Of a stretch of 64,000 nucleotides of DNA, positions 37,031 through 48,159 are shown in pieces. A program made the translations under genes and the position numbers. The stretch covers positions 1 through 64,000 of the forward strand of contig NW_027328668.1 of NCBI RefSeq assembly GCF_047496725.1. The letters are read 5' to 3'. Source of the DNA: Anoplolepis gracilipes. Lineage: Eukaryota > Arthropoda > Insecta > Hymenoptera > Formicidae. Within the stretch, counting starts at the first letter, position 1; each line of letters starts with the position of its first letter. Under the pieces are notes generated by a model that saw nothing but the letters and a program-made list of their open reading frames with translations, was not told where the DNA came from and ran no database searches.

Positions 37031-37353
37031 CCCGGTAAAAAATTTTTATATATAATCAGACAAAAATGGTCGTATCTAATTATACAAATTTATATACGAA
37101 ATTTGTTCATTTTATATATATAATTATATATAATTATATATAAAATTATATATAAAATGCTGCAGGCATTGTGTGTAAGTATATAAGCTTACATATACAT
37201 AATTCTAATTGTAGCTATCAATCCATTTATATATAAATATACGTAACATTTTATACGGTGTTATCTATAATTATACATATTTTTACACAATTTTGTAAAA
37301 TCCTGTATAATAATATTCAATTCTGCATAACTGTAAGAAATTTTTTATCGGGG
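37031..37353. mobile_element. CCCGGTAAAA-type AT-rich element, long variant
   Basis: CCCGGTAAAAAATTTTTATA at the left and AAATTTTTTATCGGGG at the right. The interior carries AAAAATGGTCGTATC and a CTGCAGGCATTGTG centre. A relative in inverse orientation lies at 48,160-48,475. Confidence 0.7.
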
Positions 37354-37509
37354 TGCTAACTTGTTTAAATTAAATTTTCCGAATTGTATATGTTTTCAAT
37401 TATCTAACACATATAATATAAAATTTAACATTTTCAATAAATATATTGCTTTATGTTTCTATTTTTCTTTAATTATATTCTTTTTTATTACAAATTTATA
37501 ATTTTGCAG

Positions 37510-37813
37510 CCCATCGAGCGATATCGATGTCTGACATGAATGATTATTCCTTTTTGAATAGCTTTAGTGAATATATATGTATATTAAATGTGTATGTTGA
37601 AAGGACTCCATACGATTCTTATGGAAATTGGGTTTCGATAAAATTGGCCGAAATTTTGCAAATAGACAGTTTATGTGATGCTGCTCGAAAGTCACATTAA
37701 GCGAGATTTCCACTAGATTCAACTGTTTTACAAGAGTTCAAAAGTCAAAATAAAGCGTTATCTCAGTACTATTTAGAGAAAGTGGAAGAGAAGTTACAAT
37801 ATTTTATTGAGTA
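37510..37813 (+). pseudogene. Exon-like coding relic, family unknown
   Basis: After an acceptor (TTTTGCAG) the frame encodes a plausible globular segment (ERTPYDSYGNWVSIKLAEIL, then IDSLCDAARKS). A TAA near 37,698 breaks it, and a second stretch (FPLDSTVLQEFKSQNKALSQ) runs to a stop at 37,813. Composition is more protein-like than the surroundings. I do not recognise the family; a decayed last exon is the simplest reading. Confidence 0.35.
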
Positions 37814-37866
37814 GAGCAGTCGATCATTTTTATTAATACATATTTACGTTGAAAAAAATATGTATA

Positions 37867-37910
<44 letters not shown>

Positions 37911-37911
<1 letters not shown>

Positions 37912-38640
37912 AAGGTGTTTCATTTTAATCAATACACTTGAATTTCACGAAAGGCTTCATCGAAAAATTTTTCCTACAAAGTTTTATGACGAAGACATAG
38001 AATGACATTATTAGTTTGACTTTAATAATAGTAAGATTATATGACAATTAATATAATTTTCTTTTTTTAAGTAGAACCATCCTAATTTTTTATATAAATC
38101 GATTTCTCGCAATATTCTGCCTAAAAAGTATAAAGGATATTATGACTAAAAATTGAATAGTTTACGAGATATTTTACATAAAATTATATCAAATATAAAA
38201 TATTTTCTAAACTATTCAATTTCCATCATATTCTTATAACTTCTTACAAAATATTGTGAAAAATCAATTTATATAAAAAAGCGTGATTCCATTTAAAAAA
38301 TTAAGTTAACTTTTACATTTAATCTCAACGCTTACAAGCTAAACTAATATCCCTATCTTTTTTTTCCTTTGAATTATACAACTTCTTTTTTATCCATCTT
38401 TTTTTGTACCTGCAAAAATTTATTAAGAGAAATTTGCACAATTTTTAATTCACGCAATAAAGCGCATATAAATTTTTTTTACTTATGACCTCAAGTAATA
38501 AATATCTTTATTTTTTTTTAATGGAACTACCCTAATTTTTATATATAAATCGATTTTCTGCAATATTTGGCATAAAAAGTAAAATGGCCTACAAGATTTT
38601 ATATTCTAATCTTTTATTTAATATAATTTTACATAAACTA
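37911..38640. repeat. Foldback / mariner-type end and related AT-rich repeats
   Basis: AAGGTGTTTCATTTTAATCA after TATATA looks like a TIR. At 38,075-38,305 the sequence folds back on itself (ATATAAATCGATTTCTCGCAA / TTGTGAAAAATCAATTTATAT). A partial copy lies at 38,525-38,600. Confidence 0.45.
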
Positions 38641-39540
38641 TGAAATATCTCGTACAATGTTCATTTTTCGATTATCCTTATCTCAATACTTTTATGCATA
38701 GAATAATAAGAGTAATCAATTGGTGTAAAAAAAATATAGATATTGTTAAGGAAAAAAATAAAGCAAGAAGCAACTATATATTTTTTTTAATAATTAAATT
38801 GATAATAATGTTAGAGATTCTGTAAAATAAATCAAAATTAGTAAAATAAATCGAAAAAGTAATGACAGATAAGAGTCAGAAACAAGCAAAAGTCATAAGC
38901 GCAAATAAAAGATTTTATAAAAAGGTATATAATTAAATGGTTCGGTCCGTCTTTGAACTATCTTTAGTAACTGTTACAGAAAAGAAAAGGAAGAAAAAAA
39001 CATTAGCTTATAAATAATAAAATAAAGTTATATCAAGTATAAAAGAAATTAATACGCACAAATACAATATAAAAAATTACATTGTACGTTCTACTAGTTC
39101 CTGAGCAACAATACGCGACATGTTGTAAATCTTCCATCGATTTCAGTTGTTAAGGAACATCAGACAATGTTCCAAAATTGTCATAATGAAATCACAGCTA
39201 AATACATATAAAATAAAAAATGTATACGAAAACCGCAGAAAAACGGACGTAACCGTATTTTGACGTGGCATATAAAATATTTATTCATTATTCATAAATG
39301 CAATTATTAATAAACAAAGCATAAAAAACTAATGTATCCAAGTGAATGCGATTATCACATATGGTTTCTTTGAAACATTGCTTATTTCATTATTAATCGT
39401 TAAATTGAAATTCTTATCTCTTTTGCAATCCTATAAAAAGTGAGTAATTTCAGACGAAAGTTACATTAAATTGTAGCAATAAGTACAATATAGAGTTAAA
39501 ATACATATTGAATAAATTGAAACTATTTCATCACATTATA
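38641..39540. other. AT-rich DNA upstream of the LPMO relic
   Basis: No element or gene recognised. Confidence 0.5.
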
Positions 39541-39711
39541 ATGTACACTAAAACAGTACTCATCTTCATTCTCGCGATCTTTTATCTAGGATAAAAATTC
39601 CATGGACATAGAATGCTAATGGAAGCCATAAATAGAGCAAGTGCATGGAGAAAAGGATTCAAAACAACCATCAACTATGATGATGATGGAAACTATTACG
39701 GAGGTTTATTT
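39541..39711 (+). pseudogene. AA15-type LPMO relic, first exon
   Basis: From ATG the frame encodes a signal peptide (MYTKTVLIFILAIFYLG), an in-frame stop (39,592), then FHGHRMLMEAINRASAWRKG and NYDDDGNYYGGLF, ending at a GTAAGT donor (39,712). Insect AA15 lytic polysaccharide monooxygenases begin the mature protein with a copper-binding His followed by Gly, a PSR-like turn and SxWRxGF. The stop just before that His and loss of the usual Cys in the FCGG position argue for a pseudogene. The partner exon is at 47,451; the middle exon with the second copper His is not found. The active family cuts chitin or cellulose oxidatively. Confidence 0.65.
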
Positions 39712-40378
39712 GTAAGTGTATATTTCTAGACGAAAAATTGAGAATTTTCTATCTTTAATTATGTAGTGTACATACGCACATTATGTCGGAATAACTTTTA
39801 TATTCTACTACTTTTATTTTTTTTAACACATTGGAAAAAAGTTCATATATAATCATATATAATTGCATACAAAATATATCCACATATGTTCAGAGAGTAA
39901 ACTCTGTATACAGGAAAAATAATAAGAGTAATTAAAAAATAATTTAAAATATACGTTTCTTTATTTTTCTTATAAAAAGTAATATTAAAAAAATTTTTTA
40001 CAGTTACATACATATAATTATATACGTATATACACAACTATTTTTATATAATTATACATATATGAGTAATTTTTTTCCTATTTTTTTCAATTTTATTCTT
40101 TTCTAAAAAATAGCAATGTTAAATTTATTTTTTTAAATTTATTTTTCAATTTTTCTTTTCTTATTACCTTTCCTACGTGTAGTGAAAAAGATTATATAAA
40201 AAAATAAAAATATATATAGAAAAAGGGACATTTTTTTATATAATTCTATATATTTATTGTATTTGTATAATTATATATAAATTTTTATATATGCAGGGTA
40301 TTTCGTAAAGGTTGGGTATATGTGCTCAGCTTCTTTTCAAAACAAACTAAAAAAGTTTCTATAAAACATATAAAATGT
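39712..40378. other. AT-rich intron-like DNA of the LPMO relic
   Basis: Non-coding. A TIR-like CAGGGTATTTCGTAAAGG at about 40,297 may be the end of another mariner-type element. Confidence 0.4.
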
Positions 40379-40551
40379 CAGGGATGGGAAGTAACGCGTT
40401 ACTTGTAACATTGTTACCGTTACAGTTACTTTTTTTCGGTAACTGTAACAGTAACGGCGTTACAAATTTTGTTTGTAACGGAAGAAGTAACTTCGTTACA
40501 TTTTTCGATAACGAGTAACGAAATTAAGAGTTACTTTTATCGTTACTTCCC
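40379..40551. mobile_element. GTAACG-rich palindromic MITE
   Basis: Starts CAGGGATGGGAAGTAACGCG and ends GTTACTTCCC, with many inverted GTAACG/CGTTAC units. The CAGGGATGGG start is of hAT type. No clear 8-bp duplication; the right tip seems trimmed. A relative lies at 43,751-43,911. Confidence 0.6.
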
Positions 40552-40989
40552 AGATAGCACATAGCTTTAAAAAATGATTAAAAGACAACTTAAAGACGTC
40601 TTATTATCTTTTAAATATCTTTAAGATATCTTTTGACCTTTCTGTGCAGTCTAGGATTTTTTTCAAATATACTTGAATATACTATACTTTTTTCGAATAT
40701 AATTTTCAAATAAAAAAACATAGATATTTTTCGTTTCATGCATTTTATATAGTACATGTAACATATACTATAGATACGTGTACACGTATGCGTAAAATGG
40801 AACTGATTGATAAGAGTATTGAAACGCAGTATCACATACTTAGAAACTGTTGGCATCTCTTTCTAGTATCTGTATACTTTGTAAAAAACATTTAAGTAAA
40901 TAGATAATTCAATGATTAGTCAAGAATTTGATGTTATGAAAATTATCGTATCGTGTTAAAATTTTAAAATAAAAAAAATTGAAAAGACG

Positions 40990-41640
40990 TGTTACGTCCT
41001 GTCGGCCACGTTTTTCCTCCCACGAAATGAACAATAATCGTCCGATCGGTCACAAAAAACGGGTCGCGCAATAGAAAAGAACCGTTATTATCAAATAATG
41101 TTTAGACCTACTAAAAACGATATCTAAATAAATACCGGAAGGGATCAATAACGAAATCCTCTAAACAACGAAACAGACAAACACAGCTGCATAATCTTAA
41201 GAAAGAAACAAATAATGCCGTTACGTCCTGTCGGCTCCACGTTTTTCCTCCCACGAAAATGAAGCAATAATCGCCCGATTAATCATAAAAAGGATCGCGC
41301 GACGAAAAATATTTTAAAACATTGAAAACGATGTCAAAAAGAAACGACCGGAAAGGACCGATAGTGAGATCCTCTAAATGAATAAATCGACAATTACAGC
41401 TGCATAATCTTAAGAAAGAAACAAATAACGCCGCTACGCATTGTCGGCTCCACGTCTTTACCTCCTATAAAGATAAAGCAATAATTGCCCGACCAGTCAT
41501 AAGAGGGCCGCGGAACGAAAAAATGTTTTAAACATTGAAATCGATGTTCAAAGAAATGACCGAAAAGGATCGATAGCGAGATCCCCTAAATAAATAAATG
41601 GATAAAAACAGCTGCATAATCCCAGGAGATAACCAAATGA
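40990..41640 (+). repeat. Triplicated U3 unit of LTR J
   Basis: Three units of about 215-230 bp start at 40,990, about 41,219 and about 41,430 (GTTACGTCCTGTCGG, GTTACGTCCTGTCGG, GCTACGCATTGTCGG). Each ends near CAGCTGCATAATC. U3 repeats often carry enhancer activity in LTR elements; that is inference here. Confidence 0.8.
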
Positions 41641-41970
41641 AGAATCTCCAAATTTCCTAAGAGGCCGTACAGAGCCCACCAATCAGCAACAATCAAAAAT
41701 AAGGAAAAGAAGGATCTTACCGAACCACAGCTTTTTACACGTCAAAATCTCAAAAATACTCCCGCCCAAATTGTTAACACGCCCTCAAGATTTAATATAA
41801 AAAGGGAAGACTCGCGCATTACGAACACCAACAAAATTAAAATCAGTCGATAGTACAGCGTCAGATTCATTCGGCACAGATTTTTCAGTCGTTCGCTGAC
41901 TCAAGCAATTCGTTTTACACTGCGGGAGTTCCGATTACGTCTTAAAACCTATTAGAGTCAGTGCTCAACA

Positions 41971-42138
41971 ATGACCACCCGCCGAGCAAGACCTACAACT
42001 GGGGCCACAACTACACCAGCAGCTAAAACGCAACCAATCTGCCTAAGTATGCCTAAAACCGTGCCGACCCGCCGATTCTCGCGAGCAAATCGAGACAATA
42101 GATCGGACGACATGACCGTGTGCGAAATCGCGTCGTAA
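41971..42138 (+). CDS. LTR-encoded ORF, spliced form, internally shortened (LTR J)
   Basis: 55 codons. The ATG at 41,971 lies in first-exon sequence and is in frame with the junction Met at about 42,028. The first-exon part (MTTRRARPTT...) is basic and Thr-rich; the second-exon part (PTRRFSRANRDNRSDD) matches LTR E. The Ser/Pro/Asp region is missing and the frame ends shortly after. In LTR E and G the upstream ATG is changed (TCG, CTG). This copy suggests the full protein may start in exon 1, with the splice-made ATG as a second choice. Confidence 0.5.
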   Translation: MTTRRARPTTGATTTPAAKTQPICLSMPKTVPTRRFSRANRDNRSDDMTVCEIAS

Positions 42139-42832
42139 CGTACATAACACTGTTCGCAAATCTTTATTATTATTTTTTTTCTTATTATAAACTATTGTAA
42201 CACATACCAACCAGGATAAAATCTTTAGAATCGCACTCGTTCCCCCTCTTTTCTGGTTGATGACCTCCGTACTTATGTAACACCCGCGATCCACACACAC
42301 GAACACACACACACTCATATAAATAATTTTAAGGCCGATATCAATAAGGTTATATGTATAATGGTAAGGATTAATTGAATAAATGTTAATCTAAAAATTA
42401 AATGATCGGTAAACTTATTTAAGTCCCTCACTCTTTACAAGCGAAAGATCACACTTGGTCCCGTCCCGCGTAAAAGAGATTCGATTCTCTTACCAAAAAG
42501 GGACCACCGAGAGAGCGTTCGCATAACAGAGTAATAACGACACCCATCGTTTACCTGTTTGCTAACCTGCAGCTCGCTCGACCGAGTCACTCGTCGATAA
42601 GACTTTTGACATCGGAACAGTTCTTGTTACGCCCTTCCTCTGACCCATCCTCTCTACGGGCCTGGACGTAACAGACGCGAAGAAAGCGATTTTAGCCATA
42701 TATTTACCAATCTATTGAAAGTAAACTAACAATAAGAAAATTATTTTATTTACATTTACAGAATCTAAAAGTGTTTAAGAAAGCTCTTGTTTACACTTTT
42801 TTTCAAAAGTTTCTCTTATTTAAAATAATTTA

Positions 42833-43576
42833 CCCGGTAAAAAATTTCTTATATATAATTATATGTAACAATATAAAACAATATATATAACAATATAAAA
42901 GTATATAGAAATATATAAAATTCTGTATAAGTTATATATAGTTATGTATAGCATGCATAATTTCGTATTATCGTTGACTGACATTTAACCAACATTAATA
43001 TAAAATTATATATAATTATACAATAAGTCATATATTATTATATATAATTATACATAACTTATATAAAATTTTATATATTTCTATATTATTTTATATGGTC
43101 ATATATCATATATCATTATACATAGCGCATTACAATCTTTACAATGTATTTTATAAACGACATTAGTTCTATTGTCAATGTGTAATCTATCTTTGCCGCG
43201 CTTTATCAATGTATTCAGTTTATTAGTTACAATCAAAGCAACGTTTAAACCCGTATCAAGTATTGAACGACGTAAACAAAAACTAAAATCTTTAACGTAA
43301 CCCGGTAAAAAATTTCTCATATATAATTATATATAACAATATAAAAGTATATAGAAATATATAAAATTCTGTATAGTTATGTATAGTATGCATAATTTTG
43401 TATTATTGTTGATTGACATCTAGCCAACATTAATATAAAATTATATATAACTATACAATAAATCATATATTATTATATATAATTATACATAACTTATATA
43501 AAATTTTATATATTTCTATATTATTTTATATGGTCATATATCATATATCATTATACATAACAAATTTTTTACCGGG
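42833..43576. mobile_element. Composite CCCGGTAAAA element with captured Penelope DNA
   Basis: TA duplication (42,831-42,832 and 43,577-43,578). The left 290 bp is a normal element lacking its right tip. It is followed by 176 bp of Penelope endonuclease sequence (antisense) and then a complete second element (43,301-43,576). The last 450 bp is the reverse complement of 45,042-45,497. Confidence 0.8.
43125..43300 (-). pseudogene. Captured Penelope endonuclease fragment
   Basis: The minus strand encodes KDFSFCLRRSILDTGLNVAL and NVVYKIHCKDCNAL. It is identical at protein level to the N-terminal side of the GIY-YIG region in the Penelope-like element at 45,318-45,497. It stops just before the GIY-YIG-type YIG. 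Confidence 0.85.
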
Positions 43577-43750
43577 TATTATTATCAAAATTATTACACA
43601 CTTTATATCAATAGCAATATCACTATCAAAAAATTATATCATTTTGATTACTTTACTGTAAAATAATGTTCAAAAATTTTTAGTGTTTAGTGTAAAAATT
43701 TCACCTTGTATTAAAAAAATGTTTATGTAAAGTTTATATTGTATAAAAAA

Positions 43751-43911
43751 AAAGTAACGGAAATTGTAACGATTCGTTACTTTTTGAGTAACGGTAACGA
43801 TAACGAGTTACTTTTTAAAATTAGTAACAAGTAACGGTAACGAGTTACTTTTTGGAAAAAAGAACGGTAACGGTAACGAGTTACTTTTATAAAGTAACTT
43901 TCCCAACTCTG
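43751..43911. mobile_element. GTAACG-rich palindromic MITE, second copy
   Basis: The right end is GTAACTTTCCCAACTCTG; reversed it reads CAGAGTTGGGAAAGTTAC, a hAT-like terminus. The interior is inverted GTAACG/CGTTAC units. The left end is eroded. Confidence 0.55.
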
Positions 43912-44090
43912 ATAATTATATATAATTTTATATTAATGTTGGCTAGATGTCAGTCAATGATGATACAAAATTATGCATACTATACATAACTATACATAAC
44001 TTATACAGAATTTTAAATATTTGTATATACTTTTATATTGTTATATATAATTATATATAATTATAAATTTTTTACCGAGTATGCAAAATA
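43912..44090. mobile_element. CCCGGTAAAA-type element, partial
   Basis: ATTAATGTTGGCTAGATGTC to AAATTTTTTACCGAG matches the right half of the family; the left half is missing, replaced by the GTAACG MITE. Confidence 0.65.
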
Positions 44091-44472
44091 ATCTTTCGTT
44101 TTCACGTTGTATGTGATAAATAGGAAGCAAATTATTTTATCAAAACTGATATAGTTATTTTTCGACTTATGTCTACTAAAGTTATAAATATTTACTCAAG
44201 ATAGTGAGTATTATCTACAAACATCCTATAATCTTTGTATATAACAAACTCATCCTAAAACAACTAAAAACTATTTTGCACAATCGAATAAAAATAGTGA
44301 ATTTTAAATTTATATAATGTTGCAAAAAATATTTATAAGGCAACTAATTGCATGAAATTCAAGGTTATTAGATTAAAATCGCTAGTATTTGATTAAGAGA
44401 CAACAAAATAATTAAAAACGACCAAACTAGCCAAAAAATTCCTTTACTTAATACCTCGACATTTCATCGATT

Positions 44473-45776
44473 ATGTCCTTATCTCCGATTCTGGCTGACA
44501 TTGTCATGAATGATTTAGGGTCACATTGTTTAAATTTGTTAAGTTTTAACGTCTCTGTCTATTATAGATATGTTGACGACATTTTTGCAATAGTTCCACG
44601 CACAGGTATTGATAAGATGTTAGAGACTTTTAATAATTTTCACCCTCGCTTGAAATTTACATTTGAAATAGAACAGAACGATTCCATTAGTTTTTTAAAT
44701 ACAACGGTTTTGCGTGTCAAACAATACACTTATAACCAACTGGTTTAGGAAGCCTACTTGGTCGGGAAGATATATAAACTTTCATTCAAACCATCTAATG
44801 AAATATAAAATCAATACCATATATAATCTTGTAGATCACGCCTTACTGCTCTCGGATATTAGATTCCACAAAGAAAATATAAATATTGTTTGTAAAACGT
44901 TGCGTAATAATTGTTTCCCTGAACAATATATTAGGCGACACATTCAAAAAAGGATTAATATTCTAAAAAACCGTAAAATCAACAATGATCATAAATCCAC
45001 GAAAAAATTGCAACCGAACAACTTTTTTATGCCATTACCTTCCCGGTAAAAAATTTGTTATGTATAATCATATATGATATATGACCATATACAATTATAT
45101 AGAAATATATAAAATTTTATATAAGTTATGTATAATTATATATAATAATATATGATTTATTGTATAGTTATATATAATTTTATATTAATGTTGGCTAGAT
45201 GTCAATCAACAATAATACAAAATTATGCATACTATACATAACTATACAGAATTTTATATATTTCTATATACTTTTATATTGTTATATATAATTATATATG
45301 AGAAATTTTTTACCGGGTTACGTTAAAGATTTTAGTTTTTGTTTACGTCGTTCAATACTTGATACGGGTTTAAACGTTGCTTTGATTGTAACTAATAAAC
45401 TGAATACATTGATAAAGCGCGGCAAAGATAGATTACACATTGACAATAGAACTAATGTCGTTTATAAAATACATTGTAAAGATTGTAATGCGCTTTATAT
45501 AGGCCAAACTAAAAGACATTTACGCACGCGACTTAAAGAACATTTTAACAATATAAAATTGCATCCATCATGTCAATCTGTAATAGTAAACACAGAGCTG
45601 AATATGGACATGAATTTGAGTGGGATAGTCCAGGCATTTTACATAACGAAAAATTTGTCAAAAAGAGAGAAATAGCGGAAATGTTTTTGATCAAGAAATT
45701 TAACACCACAATTAACCTGCAAAGAGACACTGAAAATCTAAATAATATTTACAACAAGATAATAAAGGTCGTTTGA
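44473..45776 (+). pseudogene. Penelope RT (C-terminal part) and GIY-YIG endonuclease
   Basis: 44,473-44,748: RT palm and thumb with LSPILADIVMNDLG and the catalytic YVDD (YYRYVDDIFAIV). One frameshift near 44,715 leads to 44,714-45,049. After the insertion at 45,042-45,317 the frame resumes exactly (TT duplication) into the endonuclease: VVYKIHCKDCNALYIGQTKR, Arg-rich RTRLKEH and FLIKKF, to the stop at 45,776. In the family RT primes at a nick made by GIY-YIG. The N-terminal RT half is missing, so this copy is dead, though its endonuclease part is unbroken. Confidence 0.85.
45042..45317. mobile_element. CCCGGTAAAA element inside the Penelope ORF
   Basis: 276 bp, ends CCCGGTAAAAAATTTG and AAATTTTTTACCGGG, flanked by TT on both sides. 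Taking it out with one TT makes the Penelope frame continuous, which fixes its borders. No coding capacity. Confidence 0.9.
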
Positions 45777-46148
45777 AATGTTTTTAAAAATTGTCAGTTT
45801 AGTTTTAAGAATCGTCTAGACAAGACGTGTCGCTTTACTGTGTTGTTTTATCTTACTAATATCTCACATCAATGAGCGAAATGTTTAATATGTTTCACTT
45901 TTATGACACGTTTTATTGCATCCTTTATTTTATTTGAATATATGTATTAATTAGTTTTGTCTTTTATCGATTGTATTTCATTTTATTGTCTGCACTGAAT
46001 TTATTATTAATTTTGTATTCATTTGTAACCTTTGGCTTTTAGTAACACTTGAAAAGGACCAGAATTATGGTCGAAACGTCGTGGTATTAAATAAAGGAAT
46101 TTTTTGGCTAGTTTGATCGTTTCTAATTATTTTGCTGTCTCTTAATTG

Positions 46149-47450
46149 TATAAAAGTATTTTAAAATGCCAAATCTCAGCTTTCAATTTTATTTATTCTC
46201 AAAGATATTTTTATTTCAAATGGCATCACTTCTACATCGATCGTAATAATTTGATAAAAAATTTTCAATACTGAAATCATACATAAAGTTGATATTTTTT
46301 TTATTTTATTTAAATTATTTTGTAAGTTTAAAGTTTCCTCTTTAAAATAAGTTTTTAAAAGTTTAACTGTAATTTGTTATTGTAATTTAAAAAATCAAGG
46401 AATGTTCAATTTTTATCAATAATCTAATATGTCGTAAGATTAACGTTATGCAAAATATACTACAAGATTACAGTTGTTTACATATATTAATTTTTTTTAA
46501 TATAATATAATTTACTTCTCAATTCATTCAGTACCGTTTTAAAACTGATATTATTTGAATTATTTTGTTTTCAAAAATATCAAACCATCATTTTTTATTA
46601 GCTTAAATCACTCATTGTCGGATACTTTTATGCAAGTAGGAAAATAGGAAATTCTTGTTTGAAGAATAGCAGAAAATTTGAATTAGCATTATGTGTATGT
46701 GTGTCGTAAGATGTCGCGAAAATATAAATTATAAATCACAGTTATTAGTCTTTAGTTTATTATCAAGAAATTTACCTTCAAACAAAAAAATCAAAATTAT
46801 AGATATTTTGATCGAACATTAAGAGAATCATCGATATTAAGAAATCATTAATCTTTTTGTTAAATACTCTTGTTATCACTATAAGACAATTGATGTAACA
46901 ATTAATAAAGAGTCATATTACTAATGCTGGCAGTATTATTATAGATTAATACTGAAAAGAATTGAAAATTCTGATCATTTTAAATAACATGGAACAAATA
47001 TTACTTCAATATTTAAACTAGCATATAGCATTTAAAAAGTATTTTAAAAAGTAAATTTTAGGTTTATAGAATATCTGAAAATTAAATTAAAAATTTTTTC
47101 AAATGTACATGATTTCAAAGTTAAAGTTTTTTATCGATTATGTACGATATATTTGAAAGTATAACAGAATCAAGGAAAAAACTAATCTTAAGGAGATTTG
47201 AAAAACGAGACATTTTTTGGTTTTAAAATACTTTCTTGATAATCGATTATCTTATTATAAGGTTACAGAAATTTGACTTTCGCCATTTTTACTACCGATT
47301 TGAAGAAGTGCTTTAATATTTTTCTAAGAATGTATATAATTATATACATATTTAAAAACAAATTATTTTATTAGAATATAACTCTTATTTTAAAATCTTG
47401 TATATAAAGATTGTAATGATGTCCTTATTTTATATTTATTTAATTTTTAG
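46149..47450. other. AT-rich intron-like DNA
   Basis: Between the Penelope element and the last LPMO exon. I searched by eye for the missing middle LPMO exon and saw none. Confidence 0.45.
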
Positions 47451-47565
47451 ATGGGAATATGTTGCTGCAAATATTTGGGAAAAGTGTGAGGATGGTACAC
47501 ACAACCAAGGTTGCGGACCCCAAGAAACTTTCAAGACATACTCCGATATTCGTATTGCTTATTAA
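47451..47565 (+). pseudogene. AA15-type LPMO relic, last exon
   Basis: After TTTTTAG the frame reads WEYVAANIWEKCEDGTHNQG and CGPQETFKTYSDIRIAY, then stop. Insect AA15 LPMOs end with a W..GN.WG.C..G...GCGPQETFR.CADI pattern. Here one Cys (CADI to YSDI) is lost, parallel to the Cys loss in the first exon. The link to 39,541 rests on family order and strand. Confidence 0.65.
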
Positions 47566-47629
47566 TTACTTTTTATTACCTATCTTTTAACAAAAACTAT
47601 ATTAATTTACATTGCTCTATATATATATA

Positions 47630-47720
47630 CAGGGTGTCCCACCTGAAAGTGGCCACCCCTTTTATCTTTTAAATTAAAAGAGATAGACCATAACAAATAT
47701 ATATGAAATTAAATGGCTTG
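47630..47720. mobile_element. Mariner-type TIR end
   Basis: TA then CAGGGTGTCCCACCTGAAAG; no right end found. The DNA to 48,160 is otherwise unremarkable. Confidence 0.4.
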
Positions 47721-48159
47721 AACTAAACTTTATTGTGAATATAGTGATTGATTACAAAATTTATCTGTATTGAAGAACGGAGAAGTATGCATAATTTTTT
47801 TATAATAATGTAGATATTTTGATATAATAAAAGTTGTAGCACTGTTTGAAACAAATACAACGATGTATAATTTAATGTAAATATTTTGCAAATTATACGA
47901 AATTTTCTGGTTTGAAATATCGCGGGCGACGTCTATCATTTCATTTTCGGCCCTGCGATATGGCCAACTTCTGACTTGCATTAGAAGTGACGTAAAAAAA
48001 TGACAACATGCATACGTCAATTTCTAGAGCCTTCTTCAGTGACTTTAAAAGTTAAATATTATTTAATAAAATTATGGTTTAATATTTGTTTTAATTCGAA
48101 TTGCTTGATTAAAAATCGGTCAATTATTTTAAGGCAAAAACTGCTAACGTTAATTACTG

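Larger units (their letters stand above)
40990..42673 (+). mobile_element. Solo LTR J (family II), intronless
   Basis: Starts TGTTACGTCCTGTCGG and ends GGACGTAACA, with a perfect 4-bp duplication GACG (40,986-40,989 and 42,674-42,677). U3 holds a triplicated unit. TATA box at about 41,794. Unlike LTR C, D and E, the exon junction is already joined (CTAAGTATGCC, about 42,026). The later part of the ORF is deleted, ending at 42,138. It sits in what was an LPMO intron. Confidence 0.88.
44390..46148 (+). mobile_element. Penelope-like element, 5'-truncated with inverted end
   Basis: The 3' end (46,073-46,148) is repeated inverted at the 5' boundary (44,391-44,466: GAGACAACAAAATAATTAAA, CCAAACTAGCCAAAAAATTC). 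This arrangement is common in Penelope insertions. The body starts in the middle of RT, so the upstream half is absent. A CCCGGTAAAA element sits inside the ORF. Confidence 0.85.

Noticed and set aside
47730..48020. 96-codon minus-strand ORF
   Set aside because: No recognised motif, AT-driven composition, and no splice or start context.
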